Source: Streptococcus sp. UBA6071 (GTDB lineage Bacteria > Bacillota > Bacilli > Lactobacillales > Streptococcaceae). From it: a stretch of DNA of 9,694 bases. A program made the position numbers and the translations under genes. This document shows, piece by piece, positions 1 through 6,279 of this stretch. The DNA is taken from assembly GCA_002436115.1 (NCBI GenBank), contig DIXV01000002.1:1417-11110 (forward strand), written 5' to 3'. Below the pieces are notes generated by a model, which did not search any database, was not told the origin of the DNA, and saw only the letters and a list, made by a program, of their open reading frames with translations. Each line of letters opens with the position of its first letter. Position 1 is the stretch's first letter.

Positions 1-85
1 TTTTTTTTAAAAATTTTTATTAACTTTTCAATTTACTACCGTATTAACTCTATTATTTACCGCTTTTATTATCGCTTTTACATAA

Positions 86-713
86 ATAGATGTGAAAAAT
101 CGTATCGTTCAACTCTTTAGGGCTTATAAGCTTGACAAGCTGACAACGCCTCTCATTCCAATCAACTATGAATAGTTTAGCAGATAAGACTAATAAAGGC
201 GAAAAGGGAGCATATCTACACTATGACAAGATACACGGATTAAATAAGCGTATTCTTCAATACGGTGTAGTTATGCAAGCAAATCCCCTACAATCCAGCC
301 CGAGAAGTCATTTTACCACGTAATACCAAGAAAGCGGAACGAAAAAAGGTTAAGCACTTTGATAATCAAGAACTGAAGATGTTCCTGGATTACTTAGAAA
401 GATTAGATAAGGGTAGATACCGCTATCTCTATGAAGATACACTGTACAGGTTTTTACTTGCTACTGGTTGCCGTATCGGTGAGGCTCTAGCCCTTGAATG
501 GTCTGATATTGACCTAGAGAATGGGACAATCAGCATATCTAAAACACTAAACAGATACCAGGAAACAAACACGCCTAAATCAAAAGCAGGGCTAAGAGAA
601 TTGAGATTGATAAGGCTACTGTCTTACTACTCAAGCAATATAAAAACCGTCAACAAGTCCAAACATGGCAACTAGGACGGTCTGAGGATATTGTCTTTAC
701 TCCTTTTCCCTAA
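86..713 (+). pseudogene. Degraded phage/ICE-type tyrosine recombinase (integrase), frameshifted and C-terminally truncated
   Basis: This is the remnant of a site-specific tyrosine recombinase, the enzyme that integrates phages or conjugative elements. Reading must change frame three times to follow the homology. A piece from about 86 to 160 contains LFRAYKLDKLTTPLI. A second piece from about 168 to 281 begins NSLADKTNKGEKGAY. The core from about 283 to 602 contains NPAREVILPRN, FLDYLERLDKGRYRYLYEDT and the box I arginine in ATGCRIGEALALEW. A last piece from 603 to 713 reads EIDKATVLLLKQYKNRQQ and stops after EDIVFTPFP. The second catalytic box (HxxR) and the tyrosine nucleophile are absent, and so is most of the N-terminal arm-binding domain. 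It cannot be active. The longest single open piece, from 379 to 675, is only the middle of the gene. No partner phage genes are visible, so this is probably a scar of a lost element. The family call is firm; the outer limits are approximate. Confidence 0.85.
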
Positions 714-824
714 CACCTGCTACCACTTTAGTGGGTCGTGCTACTGATTGAATAGCTAAGTCCTTTCTTATTTTAACTTTCCTAGTTCTATTCCCTCCTT
801 CTTATTCAGTTTTATCCTAATCGT

Positions 825-2423
825 CTATTTGGTCAACTGTAATGTCTTCTTTTCTAATCTTTTATATAAAAGACCTGATAGTAGACCTAGTAGTAGCACC
901 AGCCCTATTCCATATACCGTGTAATAATTGCCACTCAAGAAAGGAGCTACACTTCCTGTTATAACGACCAGACACAGGCCTCCCATTAGACCTACTAGGG
1001 CTGAAACACTCTGTTTTACAACCTGTGTCTCAGATTCCCACTCATAGGTAACATACCTATGATTTACGAGTATCCCATAAATGGCGGTAAAAATCGAATA
1101 CCCCAAAGGGACTAAAACTAAGAGGACGGCTTCAGAAAAATTTGCCTTGGAACCTACTGCCAACAAAACTCCACCAAGGATAGACACTGGAATGGTGATT
1201 GTGAGATTTACTAATATTTTACTCAAATAAATAGCTGTTTCCCTTATCGGGAGCGACTGCAAAATCCAAACATTTTTACCCTCCATGGATAGAGAGACAC
1301 AGGAACTACACGTCATGGACACAAAACCGGCTAAGGCAAAGGCTCCCACCCTTGGTAACATCATTTTCAAGTCATCAAACCCCGTTAACTCGACCAGTCT
1401 ATCCACTCCCATGACTGCCACACCAATTGCGAAAACCAAGCCCAAAATAGCCCCTGTTCCAATATTGGTGACATATATACTGGAAGACCAGAATCTGTTT
1501 AATTCTTTTGAATAAAGGGCTCTTAAAACGTTAGATTGTCGTAATGGTTGCATATCGAAGTGGCGATGGACACTATGAGTCATTAGGCCTGTGTTTATTT
1601 TTCTATAGTAGCGAGACAAGATCACCACAAAGAAGATGTAAAGACCCATAGAAAGTAAACAATAAAGCAAGAAGACGGTAACATCTCCCTCTCTAATCGC
1701 ACGATGAAACCATTTAGCGATTGGATAAATCGAAGACAACCTTTGGAATCCCAGATTATAAATCTTGTCCAGTTGACTTATCTCTAGCTTTTCAACTATC
1801 CCTCCTGTAAATAGGGAAGAAAGTGCAAATCCTAAAATTAACCCCATTGTTAAAAGAGAAGAAATAAAGCTACTATGCTTAGACTTGGAAGCAATAGCGA
1901 CAATCAAGGAACCAACAGCTGTTGCAATTACCATCGGAATCAACGAAACCAAAAAGAGACTTGCTAGCCAAAGAAGGTAAACCTTAAAATCTGGTGTCTC
2001 ATATACAGCGTAAACTCCACCCATTGGCAGCATGATAATAGCTGATAACCCTGTGTTCCAAATGTATAGATAGGAAAACCGACTTGCAATAATGGTAGAG
2101 GTCTTGATTGGCAATGCCATCAAGATATCGTAATCCCTGTATGCAAACACATCTCCATTTACTTTAAATAGTGTCAAAAAGAAAGATAGGAGTGTACATA
2201 GGCTAAAGCTATAAACTGGAATCAGATGCCTAAGGTCCAAGAGTTGAAGACCATAGGCCATTAGGCCACAATAAATCGCAACTAGACTAATCACTAGTCC
2301 TATGGCAGAGCTGAGAAAGATATGGTGTTTCTTTTTTCGCGCTTCCTTTTCTCGTCGAAATGTGTTTAGCTTCAATCTTGATATGAAACGTATTTTTAGA
2401 AGAAATAAGAGGTTTTTACTCAC
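825..2423 (-). CDS. ABC exporter permease, about 530 residues, multi-pass
   Basis: This is the membrane subunit of an ABC-2-type exporter and the likely partner of the ATPase encoded directly upstream. It has roughly ten to twelve hydrophobic segments in two similar halves. Each half carries a short cytoplasmic-looking motif after its second segments: YDILMALPIK near residues 100-109 and NVWILQSLPI near 386-395 (numbered from the TTG). This suggests an internal duplication. The N-terminus is basic and amphipathic. The gene overlaps the end of the ATPase gene, so the two are translationally coupled. The open frame extends to a TTG at 2429, but the GGAGG at 2433-2437 is only 3 nt from that codon and 9 nt from a GTG at 2423, which I prefer. 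The substrate is unknown; peptides, antimicrobials or lipids are possible. No convincing terminator is seen downstream of 825. The family assignment is good, and the start is uncertain by two codons. Confidence 0.85.
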   Translation of the reverse strand: MSKNLLFLLKIRFISRLKLNTFRREKEARKKKHHIFLSSAIGLVISLVAIYCGLMAYGLQLLDLRHLIPVYSFSLCTLLSFFLTLFKVNGDVFAYRDYDILMALPIKTSTIIASRFSYLYIWNTGLSAIIMLPMGGVYAVYETPDFKVYLLWLASLFLVSLIPMVIATAVGSLIVAIASKSKHSSFISSLLTMGLILGFALSSLFTGGIVEKLEISQLDKIYNLGFQRLSSIYPIAKWFHRAIREGDVTVFLLYCLLSMGLYIFFVVILSRYYRKINTGLMTHSVHRHFDMQPLRQSNVLRALYSKELNRFWSSSIYVTNIGTGAILGLVFAIGVAVMGVDRLVELTGFDDLKMMLPRVGAFALAGFVSMTCSSCVSLSMEGKNVWILQSLPIRETAIYLSKILVNLTITIPVSILGGVLLAVGSKANFSEAVLLVLVPLGYSIFTAIYGILVNHRYVTYEWESETQVVKQSVSALVGLMGGLCLVVITGSVAPFLSGNYYTVYGIGLVLLLGLLSGLLYKRLEKKTLQLTK

Positions 2424-3138
2424 GATCAAGCACCTCCATAAACAAGGTTTCTAAGGAACCATCCTTTATAACATCTTCCATTTTTCCACAAATGGCTAAC
2501 TGTCCCTGATGAATCATCGCAAGTTTATTACAAAGTTTTTCTGCGACTTCTAATATATGCGTTGAGAAGAAGACAGCACTTCCGTTTGCGCACAAGTCTT
2601 TCATCATATTTTTCAGGACTAGTGCAGCTTTTGGATCTAGCCCGACAAAAGGCTCATCCAATACCAATAATTTAGGGGCGTGAATGACAGCACCTATAAT
2701 TGCAACCTTTTGCTTCATGCCATGAGAATAAGATGAGATTAAATCGCCTAAACTAGGGGTTATCTCAAAAGCATCCGCATACTTTTTTATCCTTTCTTCT
2801 CTGTCTTTTTTAGAAACGCCATAAATATCCGCTACAAAACTTAGATACTGAATTCCCGTCAAATGTTCATATAAGTCTGGGTTGTCTGGTATATAAGCCG
2901 TCACAGATTTACAAGCCATCGGGTCTGCTTTGACTGAGTGACCATCAATGACTATTTCTCCCTGTTCAAAGTCTAGAATCCCGACTATCGCCTTAATCGT
3001 TGTACTTTTACCAGATCCATTATGGCCGATAAAAGCAAAAATATCCCCTGCGTCAACAGTTAAACTAATGGCATCAACTGCCTTTTTTCCTTTTTTATAG
3101 GTTTTCCCAAAATGTTTGATTTCTAACAGAGTATCCAC
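2416..3138 (-). CDS. ABC exporter ATP-binding protein, 240 residues
   Basis: This is the cytoplasmic ATPase that powers the exporter permease encoded next to it. All nucleotide-binding motifs are present: Walker A GHNGSGKST (38-46), signature SYSHGMKQK (136-144), Walker B LLVLDEP (157-163), D-loop GLDP (166-169) and the switch histidine in STH (192-194). The Q-loop position reads AYIPDNPDLYEHLT rather than having a canonical glutamine. Such P[ED]xPxLY forms are known in the EcsA/BcrA-like branch of exporters, so it is probably functional. The start is GTG at 3138, with GAGG seven bases upstream; there is no better ATG nearby. The 108-bp gap before it contains a long inverted repeat (3204-3238) that may control or separate expression from the upstream regulator genes. 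The substrate cannot be told from sequence. Confidence 0.93.
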   Translation of the reverse strand: MDTLLEIKHFGKTYKKGKKAVDAISLTVDAGDIFAFIGHNGSGKSTTIKAIVGILDFEQGEIVIDGHSVKADPMACKSVTAYIPDNPDLYEHLTGIQYLSFVADIYGVSKKDREERIKKYADAFEITPSLGDLISSYSHGMKQKVAIIGAVIHAPKLLVLDEPFVGLDPKAALVLKNMMKDLCANGSAVFFSTHILEVAEKLCNKLAMIHQGQLAICGKMEDVIKDGSLETLFMEVLDRE

Positions 3139-3203
3139 TTGATTTCCTCTCTACTTCTTTCTACCGCTGATACATAAAATGTTTTTAGATTGGCCAAGGA
3201 TGG

Positions 3204-3238
3204 CACAGGGACTCTTCTGATTCAGTAGACTCCCTGTG
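3204..3238 (-). other. Long imperfect hairpin between the PLDNc gene and the ABC ATPase gene
   Basis: Perfect 8-base arms CACAGGGA and TCCCTGTG flank a centre that can extend the stem through TCT/AGA and CTG/CAG with single mismatches. It begins 8 nt after the stop of the upstream small membrane protein. No T-run follows on either strand, so it is not a standard intrinsic terminator. It could be an RNA processing or stabilising element, or a DNA operator. Confidence 0.6.
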
Positions 3239-3246
3239 AAAGACAA

Positions 3247-3441
3247 TTATTTCTCTTCCTCCCTTTCTTTACCATAGACAAAATAAAGAAGACCTCCCAA
3301 GGGCATTGATACTACACAAATAATAAGCCAGACCCATTTAGAAAAGTGCCTCGTTCTCTGACTCTTGAAAAGAGTATACCCGCAAAGACTAATATAGAAG
3401 AATACTGCTAAGATTAAAGGCAACAACAGCTTAAGAGACAT
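3247..3441 (-). CDS. Small PLDNc-type membrane protein, 64 residues
   Basis: This is a small two-pass membrane protein. The first hydrophobic stretch is at residues 3-24. The second, about 36-56, ends in the pattern PLGGLLYFVYGK, typical of the phospholipase D-nuclease N-terminal (PLDNc) family, and a charged tail EREEEK follows. The gene overlaps the end of the MerR-type gene by 11 bp and has a perfect AAGGAGG six bases before its ATG, so its translation is coupled to the regulator. From memory, the B. subtilis sigY operon has comparable small membrane proteins (YxlD/YxlE) encoded beside an ABC transporter (YxlFG), where they act in negative regulation. By analogy this protein may help the membrane-bound regulator sense the exporter or its substrate. 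That role is inference; the family call rests on the motif and topology. Confidence 0.8.
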   Translation of the reverse strand: MSLKLLLPLILAVFFYISLCGYTLFKSQRTRHFSKWVWLIICVVSMPLGGLLYFVYGKEREEEK

Positions 3442-4168
3442 GACCTTCCTCCTTTGGATTTAGAACCTCAATGCAATGACTTTTGTGATGACACTTGGAA
3501 CAAGTCACCTTGCGTGTGTGTAAGGTGTGACTCGCAAATAAAACCTCCTTCAGCTCTGGCTTGAAAATCTCATGGCATTCTGGACAAATATAAGACAGAT
3601 GACAAAAGACTTGCTTAATCAAAAACTGAACATAGATGATTGATAAGCCCATCCCTAATAGAAAAGGGAGAGGCTGCCGCCATTGAAAGGACAACCAAAT
3701 ACCACCCCAAAAAAGCACGTTGCCAATTAACCCTAGAGGGATGATCCAACGATAGAAATTATGAAAGGTCTTTTTATTCTCCATAACCGTTGTCATACAC
3801 CACATGGTTTCTGGAGAAAAGTCTCGCCACAGTAGCAACTCTTTTGACAACTGAATCGCAGAATCCCGTTTCTCCCTCTTTTTATCAATCTCTGCCTGAA
3901 GAGACTGAATCTGAGTGTCTAGTAGTAGGGACAGAACCTCTCTTGAATTTTCTTCCTCTAAGACCGTTTTAATATCATCAATCGAAAAATCTAAGTCACG
4001 TAAAAAACAAATGGTCTGCAGACGCTTTAGGTCTTCTTGATTATAAAGCCGTCGGCCACCTTCTGTTAATCCCGTCGGCACCAAAATTCCCCGTTGATCA
4101 TAATATTGAACTGTTCGTACCGATACGCCACCGAGCTTGGCTAGTTCACCCGTCGAATATGTTGACAT
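3431..4168 (-). CDS. MerR-family regulator with two membrane segments and a C-terminal CxxC/CxxC domain
   Basis: This is a transcription regulator, probably of its own operon. Residues 4-70 form the MerR winged helix: STGELAKLGGVSVRTVQYYD, then a GLTEGGRRLYNQEDLKRL wing region and the second helix pair. A coiled-coil dimerisation helix follows at about 85-112. In place of a small soluble effector domain, the protein has two hydrophobic segments (about 141-161 and 168-187), then CPEC (195-198) and CSKC (223-226), spaced like a zinc ribbon. It therefore looks membrane-anchored, with DNA-binding and zinc-ribbon parts both cytoplasmic. The ATG is preceded by AAAGGAG with six bases between. It is the first gene of the regulator - PLDNc - ABC cassette and has a MerR-like promoter with a 19-bp spacer. 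The MerR domain is certain; the anchoring and metal binding are inferred from hydrophobicity and cysteine spacing. Confidence 0.9.
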   Translation of the reverse strand: MSTYSTGELAKLGGVSVRTVQYYDQRGILVPTGLTEGGRRLYNQEDLKRLQTICFLRDLDFSIDDIKTVLEEENSREVLSLLLDTQIQSLQAEIDKKREKRDSAIQLSKELLLWRDFSPETMWCMTTVMENKKTFHNFYRWIIPLGLIGNVLFWGGIWLSFQWRQPLPFLLGMGLSIIYVQFLIKQVFCHLSYICPECHEIFKPELKEVLFASHTLHTRKVTCSKCHHKSHCIEVLNPKEEGHVS

Positions 4169-4190
4169 GTTCTGCTCCTTTCGTCTTAAG

Positions 4191-4217
4191 TTTAGACATC
4201 CTAAAATGATGTCTAAA
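4191..4217 (-). promoter_or_regulatory. Perfect 10-bp inverted repeat over the predicted transcription start of the merR-type gene
   Basis: The sequence is TTTAGACATC, seven bases, then GATGTCTAAA, with no mismatch. It begins four bases downstream of the predicted -10, so it covers the expected start site and the start of the leader, and lies about 20 bp before the start codon. It could be a repressor operator or an RNA hairpin in the leader. The binding factor is unknown. Confidence 0.6.
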
Positions 4218-4220
4218 AGT

Positions 4221-4251
4221 AGAATACCATACCACCTAGGGTCACAAGCAA
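4221..4251 (-). promoter_or_regulatory. MerR-type promoter of the regulator/ABC cassette
   Basis: On the minus strand a -35-like TTGCTT (4246-4251) is separated by 19 bp (4227-4245) from a -10-like TATTCT (4221-4226). The over-long 19-bp spacer is the hallmark of promoters that MerR proteins activate by DNA distortion. The spacer contains a partly symmetrical ACC-N3-GGT core. This suggests autoregulation by the protein encoded downstream. Confidence 0.6.
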
Positions 4252-4290
4252 GTCCTACCTCAGGTGATTTTTAAAAAAAGTTGTATGAGA

Positions 4291-4327
4291 AAATAAAAAA
4301 ACAGGTCTGCTTTGTTTACAAACCTGT
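4291..4327 (-). terminator. Rho-independent terminator of the exonuclease gene
   Basis: On the minus strand, ACAGGT pairs with ACCTGT, with an additional inner TTGT/ACAA stem, followed by a run of six or seven T and further T-rich sequence. It starts 8 nt after the stop codon of the exonuclease gene. Confidence 0.85.
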
Positions 4328-4335
4328 CAACCCTG

Positions 4336-4929
4336 TCAATCCGTTAAAAAACCAGATAAATCTAAACCTGCAAATGGCGTATTCGAGGCGTGCTCTTGTT
4401 TATCTAACAATTGTCGATTAGTATCCAACTCTAAAAATGTCTCGTAAACAAGGGCGGTCATGCGCGCATCCTCCAAACTATTGTGGCCACGACCTTTAAT
4501 GCCAAATGCACTGGCCACATTTTGAAGACTTAGCTTTGTCACCCCGTTTAAATCTGTGCTGCGGCGTTCAGTGGCTTCTTCATAAACATCCACCTTATAC
4601 TGACTAGACAAATCCAAGCCATTCTCTGCCAAAATGGGTAAATCACTTTTATGAGCATTGTAACCAATCAAGGGTAGATCCCCAACAAAACGCTTGAAGG
4701 TTGCCAAAACCTCTCCCACTTTTGGAGCATGATAGATTTTCTCAGCTGTAATACCTGTCAGGCCATTGATAAAGCTCTGCAAAGGTACATCCGTATAAAC
4801 ATAAGAATCAAACTGAGCTACTTCCTTATGATGGTCAAACTGCACAGCCGATATCTGAATAAGATGGCTAACCTTCCCCACCGTATTAAATTCCAAATCA
4901 AAGGCAATATAAGTCTCTAAACGATTCAT
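4336..4929 (-). CDS. DnaQ-like DEDDh 3'-5' exonuclease, 197 residues
   Basis: This is a stand-alone 3'-5' exonuclease of the DnaQ/RNase T superfamily, acting on DNA or RNA ends in the cytoplasm. All active-site residues are visible: ExoI FDLEF (Asp11, Glu13), ExoII GYNAHKSDLPIL (Asp96) and ExoIII GHNSLEDA (His149, Asp154), making it the DEDDh type. The NGLTGIT segment near 55-61 is also typical of the DNA polymerase III epsilon-like group. The open frame extends 23 codons further upstream, but I place the start at the ATG at 4929 because AGGAG lies five bases before it and the fold begins immediately after (NRLETYIAFDLEF); the upstream extension runs through a terminator-like hairpin. It ends about 170 bp upstream of the divergently unrelated MerR cassette. 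Only about 25 bp separate that hairpin from the start, so no promoter fits there. Whether it acts in repair, editing or RNA turnover is unknown. Confidence 0.9.
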   Translation of the reverse strand: MNRLETYIAFDLEFNTVGKVSHLIQISAVQFDHHKEVAQFDSYVYTDVPLQSFINGLTGITAEKIYHAPKVGEVLATFKRFVGDLPLIGYNAHKSDLPILAENGLDLSSQYKVDVYEEATERRSTDLNGVTKLSLQNVASAFGIKGRGHNSLEDARMTALVYETFLELDTNRQLLDKQEHASNTPFAGLDLSGFLTD

Positions 4930-4953
4930 CTCTTCTCCTGAACACATAAAATA

Positions 4954-4979
4954 GAAAAAAACTGTCTCTGACGACAGAA
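4954..4979 (-). terminator. Terminator-like hairpin just upstream of the exonuclease ribosome binding site
   Basis: On the minus strand CTGTC pairs with GACAG around a six-base loop and is followed by seven T. The stem is only 5 bp, so it may be leaky. It may end the tRNA-Ser transcript, or act as an attenuator for the exonuclease gene, whose Shine-Dalgarno starts about 15 bases later. Confidence 0.5.
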
Positions 4980-5211
4980 CGTTTGCTTCCCAAACCAAGC
5001 TTCCAAAGACGGTCTCACTATGCTGAGTATCACTTTGATAAGGCTAAAGTAGGCTATCATCTCCGAGTCTGGTCTCGTTACAAGATAACAAAGACAGAGA
5101 AGAGTACTCTATTGAGCGAAGGAAATCCGACTCCCCTTCAAAACAGGAGAACTCTAGGACTAGGACTTTAGAAAACAGACTCACTCCCAGCTTTTGTATT
5201 GATTCTTTTAA
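4980..5211 (-). other. Gene-free leader/trailer between tRNA-Ser and the exonuclease gene
   Basis: This stretch of about 230 bp has no credible reading frame with a ribosome binding site. It contains a possible hairpin (5118-5139, eight pairs with two G-T), a 10-bp palindrome AGAGTACTCT (5101-5110) and the tandem TAGGAC repeat (5155-5166). The segment at 5089-5097 could pair, with one wobble, with the 3' arm of the downstream terminator-like hairpin. No clear promoter is visible inside it. Confidence 0.45.
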
Positions 5212-5298
5212 GGAGAACATGGGATTCGAACCCACGCGCCGCTTACACGACCTACCACCTTTCCAAGGTGGCCTCTTAAGCCACTTGAGTAATTCTCC
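5212..5298 (-). tRNA. tRNA-Ser (anticodon GGA)
   Basis: This is an 87-base class II tRNA. The acceptor arms GGAGAAT and GTTCTCC pair over 7 bp with one G-T. The D arm contains CTCAAGTGGCTTAAGAG. The anticodon stem CCACC/GGTGG closes the loop TTGGAAA, giving anticodon GGA, which reads UCC and UCU. A long variable arm (GTCG/CGGC stem) confirms the serine class. The T arm GTGGG-TTCGAAT-CCCAT is intact. CCA is not encoded. The base after the acceptor stem is T, where serine tRNAs normally have G73. Confidence 0.96.
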
Positions 5299-5311
5299 AA
5301 AACTAGGATAT

Positions 5312-5340
5312 AGTATAGCATATTTAATTGGGATTTTCAA
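5312..5340 (-). promoter_or_regulatory. Promoter of tRNA-Ser
   Basis: On the minus strand TTGAAA (5335-5340) and TATACT (5312-5317) are separated by exactly 17 bp. The -10 is of the extended type (TGC before it). The predicted start lies a few bases before the tRNA 5' end. Confidence 0.8.
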
Positions 5341-5371
5341 GACTTTTCAAAGATTCTTATCAGGAAAACGA

Positions 5372-5418
5372 GGAGACCCCCAAAAAGTTTGGGAAATGGC
5401 TCTTAAAGGGACTTCTCC
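5372..5418 (-). other. Structured 3' region of nnrD, possible weak terminator
   Basis: Immediately after the nnrD stop codon, GGAGA (5414-5418) can pair with TCTCC (5372-5376), enclosing CCCAAA-CTT-TTTGGG (5379-5393), a perfect six-pair stem. Only a short TCGTTTT follows, so it is a poor match to an intrinsic terminator. It may stabilise the mRNA or partly terminate the folD-nnrD transcript before the tRNA promoter. Confidence 0.4.
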
Positions 5419-6279
5419 TTAGTCCTCTTGATCTTGTCTTGAAAGCTTTTCCATCACTTTAGGGATCTCTTCACTTATCTTGGTTGGCAAAACCACATAA
5501 GCTTTTTTTGAGAGGTCTTGGGCGATCTTTGAATGGAGGTAGCTAGCAACCGCCACTCTGTCAAAGAGAGGAGCTGACTTAAATTGAGGCACAAAACCAG
5601 CTATCATACCGGCTAGAGTGTCTCCCATGCCTCCTGTGGCTTGATAAGAACCTCCAACTGACAACACTCCAAAACGTCCTTCTTGGTCGTATAATCTGGT
5701 TTGGGAGGACTTGGCAACAAGAACTGTCTCTCTAGGAAAATGAAGCAGAGCTTCTCTTGTAGAGGCGTCTGTTTGTTTAGCCATAGAAAGGCCTGACAGC
5801 CTTTCCCACTCTTTTTGATGGGGAGTTAAAACGACCCGTTCTGTCTGCCAGTTGACAATCGCTTTTTGGGCTAATAAATTAAGGGCCGAGCCATCAATGA
5901 GTAGAGTCTGCCAGCCCCTTATCTGGTCTAACACCAAATCTAAGAGTTCTTGAGCCAACCTGTCTTCTCCTAACCCTGAACCAATTAGAACCACATCAGC
6001 CATTGCAATCTGCTCTGATAAACATTCTGTGTCTGTCACCTCAAACGCCATCGCTTCAGGCAAATGAGCATGTAACGGTGCTATGTTCTCTCGGTCAGTC
6101 GCAACCATAACCAGACCTGCTCCGCTATTGACCGTTGCTAAGGCAGCCATAATGATGGCACCTCCATAGGGATAAAGCCCCCCAATGAGAAGAGCACGGC
6201 CAAAATTGCCCTTGTGGCTATCACGAGGTCTAGGCTGAATAATACGACTAGCTAATTTCCCATCAATAATCATAGGCAC
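5419..6279 (-). CDS. nnrD: ADP-dependent NAD(P)H-hydrate dehydratase, 286 residues
   Basis: This enzyme restores damaged NADHX and NADPHX to NAD(P)H at the expense of ADP (CARKD/YjeF C-terminal family, ribokinase-like fold). Visible signatures are HKGNFGRALLIGG (22-34), YGGAIIMAALATVNSGAGLV (38-57), the VLTPHQKEWERL segment (150-161) and the catalytic ATGGMGDTLAGMIAG (214-228) containing GxGD. The length suits a dehydratase-only protein; the epimerase (NnrE) domain found in fused forms is absent and not encoded nearby. The start is GTG at 6279, sharing one base with the folD stop (TAGTG), which indicates translational coupling. An ATG two codons later (6273) is an alternative. The neighbour FolD produces or uses NADPH, so pairing with a cofactor-repair enzyme is sensible, but the link is an inference. 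Confidence 0.93.
   Translation of the reverse strand: MPMIIDGKLASRIIQPRPRDSHKGNFGRALLIGGLYPYGGAIIMAALATVNSGAGLVMVATDRENIAPLHAHLPEAMAFEVTDTECLSEQIAMADVVLIGSGLGEDRLAQELLDLVLDQIRGWQTLLIDGSALNLLAQKAIVNWQTERVVLTPHQKEWERLSGLSMAKQTDASTREALLHFPRETVLVAKSSQTRLYDQEGRFGVLSVGGSYQATGGMGDTLAGMIAGFVPQFKSAPLFDRVAVASYLHSKIAQDLSKKAYVVLPTKISEEIPKVMEKLSRQDQED

Noticed and set aside
1..85. AT-rich start with near repeats CGCTTTTA at 61 and 73
   Set aside because: Two short copies are not enough for a CRISPR, iteron or origin; low complexity explains them.
714..824. Possible insertion-sequence end between the integrase remnant and the permease gene
   Set aside because: There is only a short CCAC/GTGG inverted repeat around 721-732; no transposase trace, paired terminal repeats or target duplication is visible.
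4930..4998. N-terminal extension of the exonuclease
   Set aside because: The extension passes through a terminator-like hairpin and has no ribosome binding site, whereas ATG 4929 has a good one.
4983..5171. 62-residue plus-strand open frame opposite the exonuclease leader
   Set aside because: It lies in the gene-free leader region and shows neither a ribosome binding site nor a protein-like composition.
4980..5211. T-box riboswitch before the exonuclease gene
   Set aside because: I looked for the conserved GGTGG-ACC type T-box sequence before the terminator-like hairpin and did not find it.
5044..5340. 98-residue open frame on the minus strand
   Set aside because: It runs straight through tRNA-Ser and its promoter, has no recognisable family pattern and no ribosome binding site.
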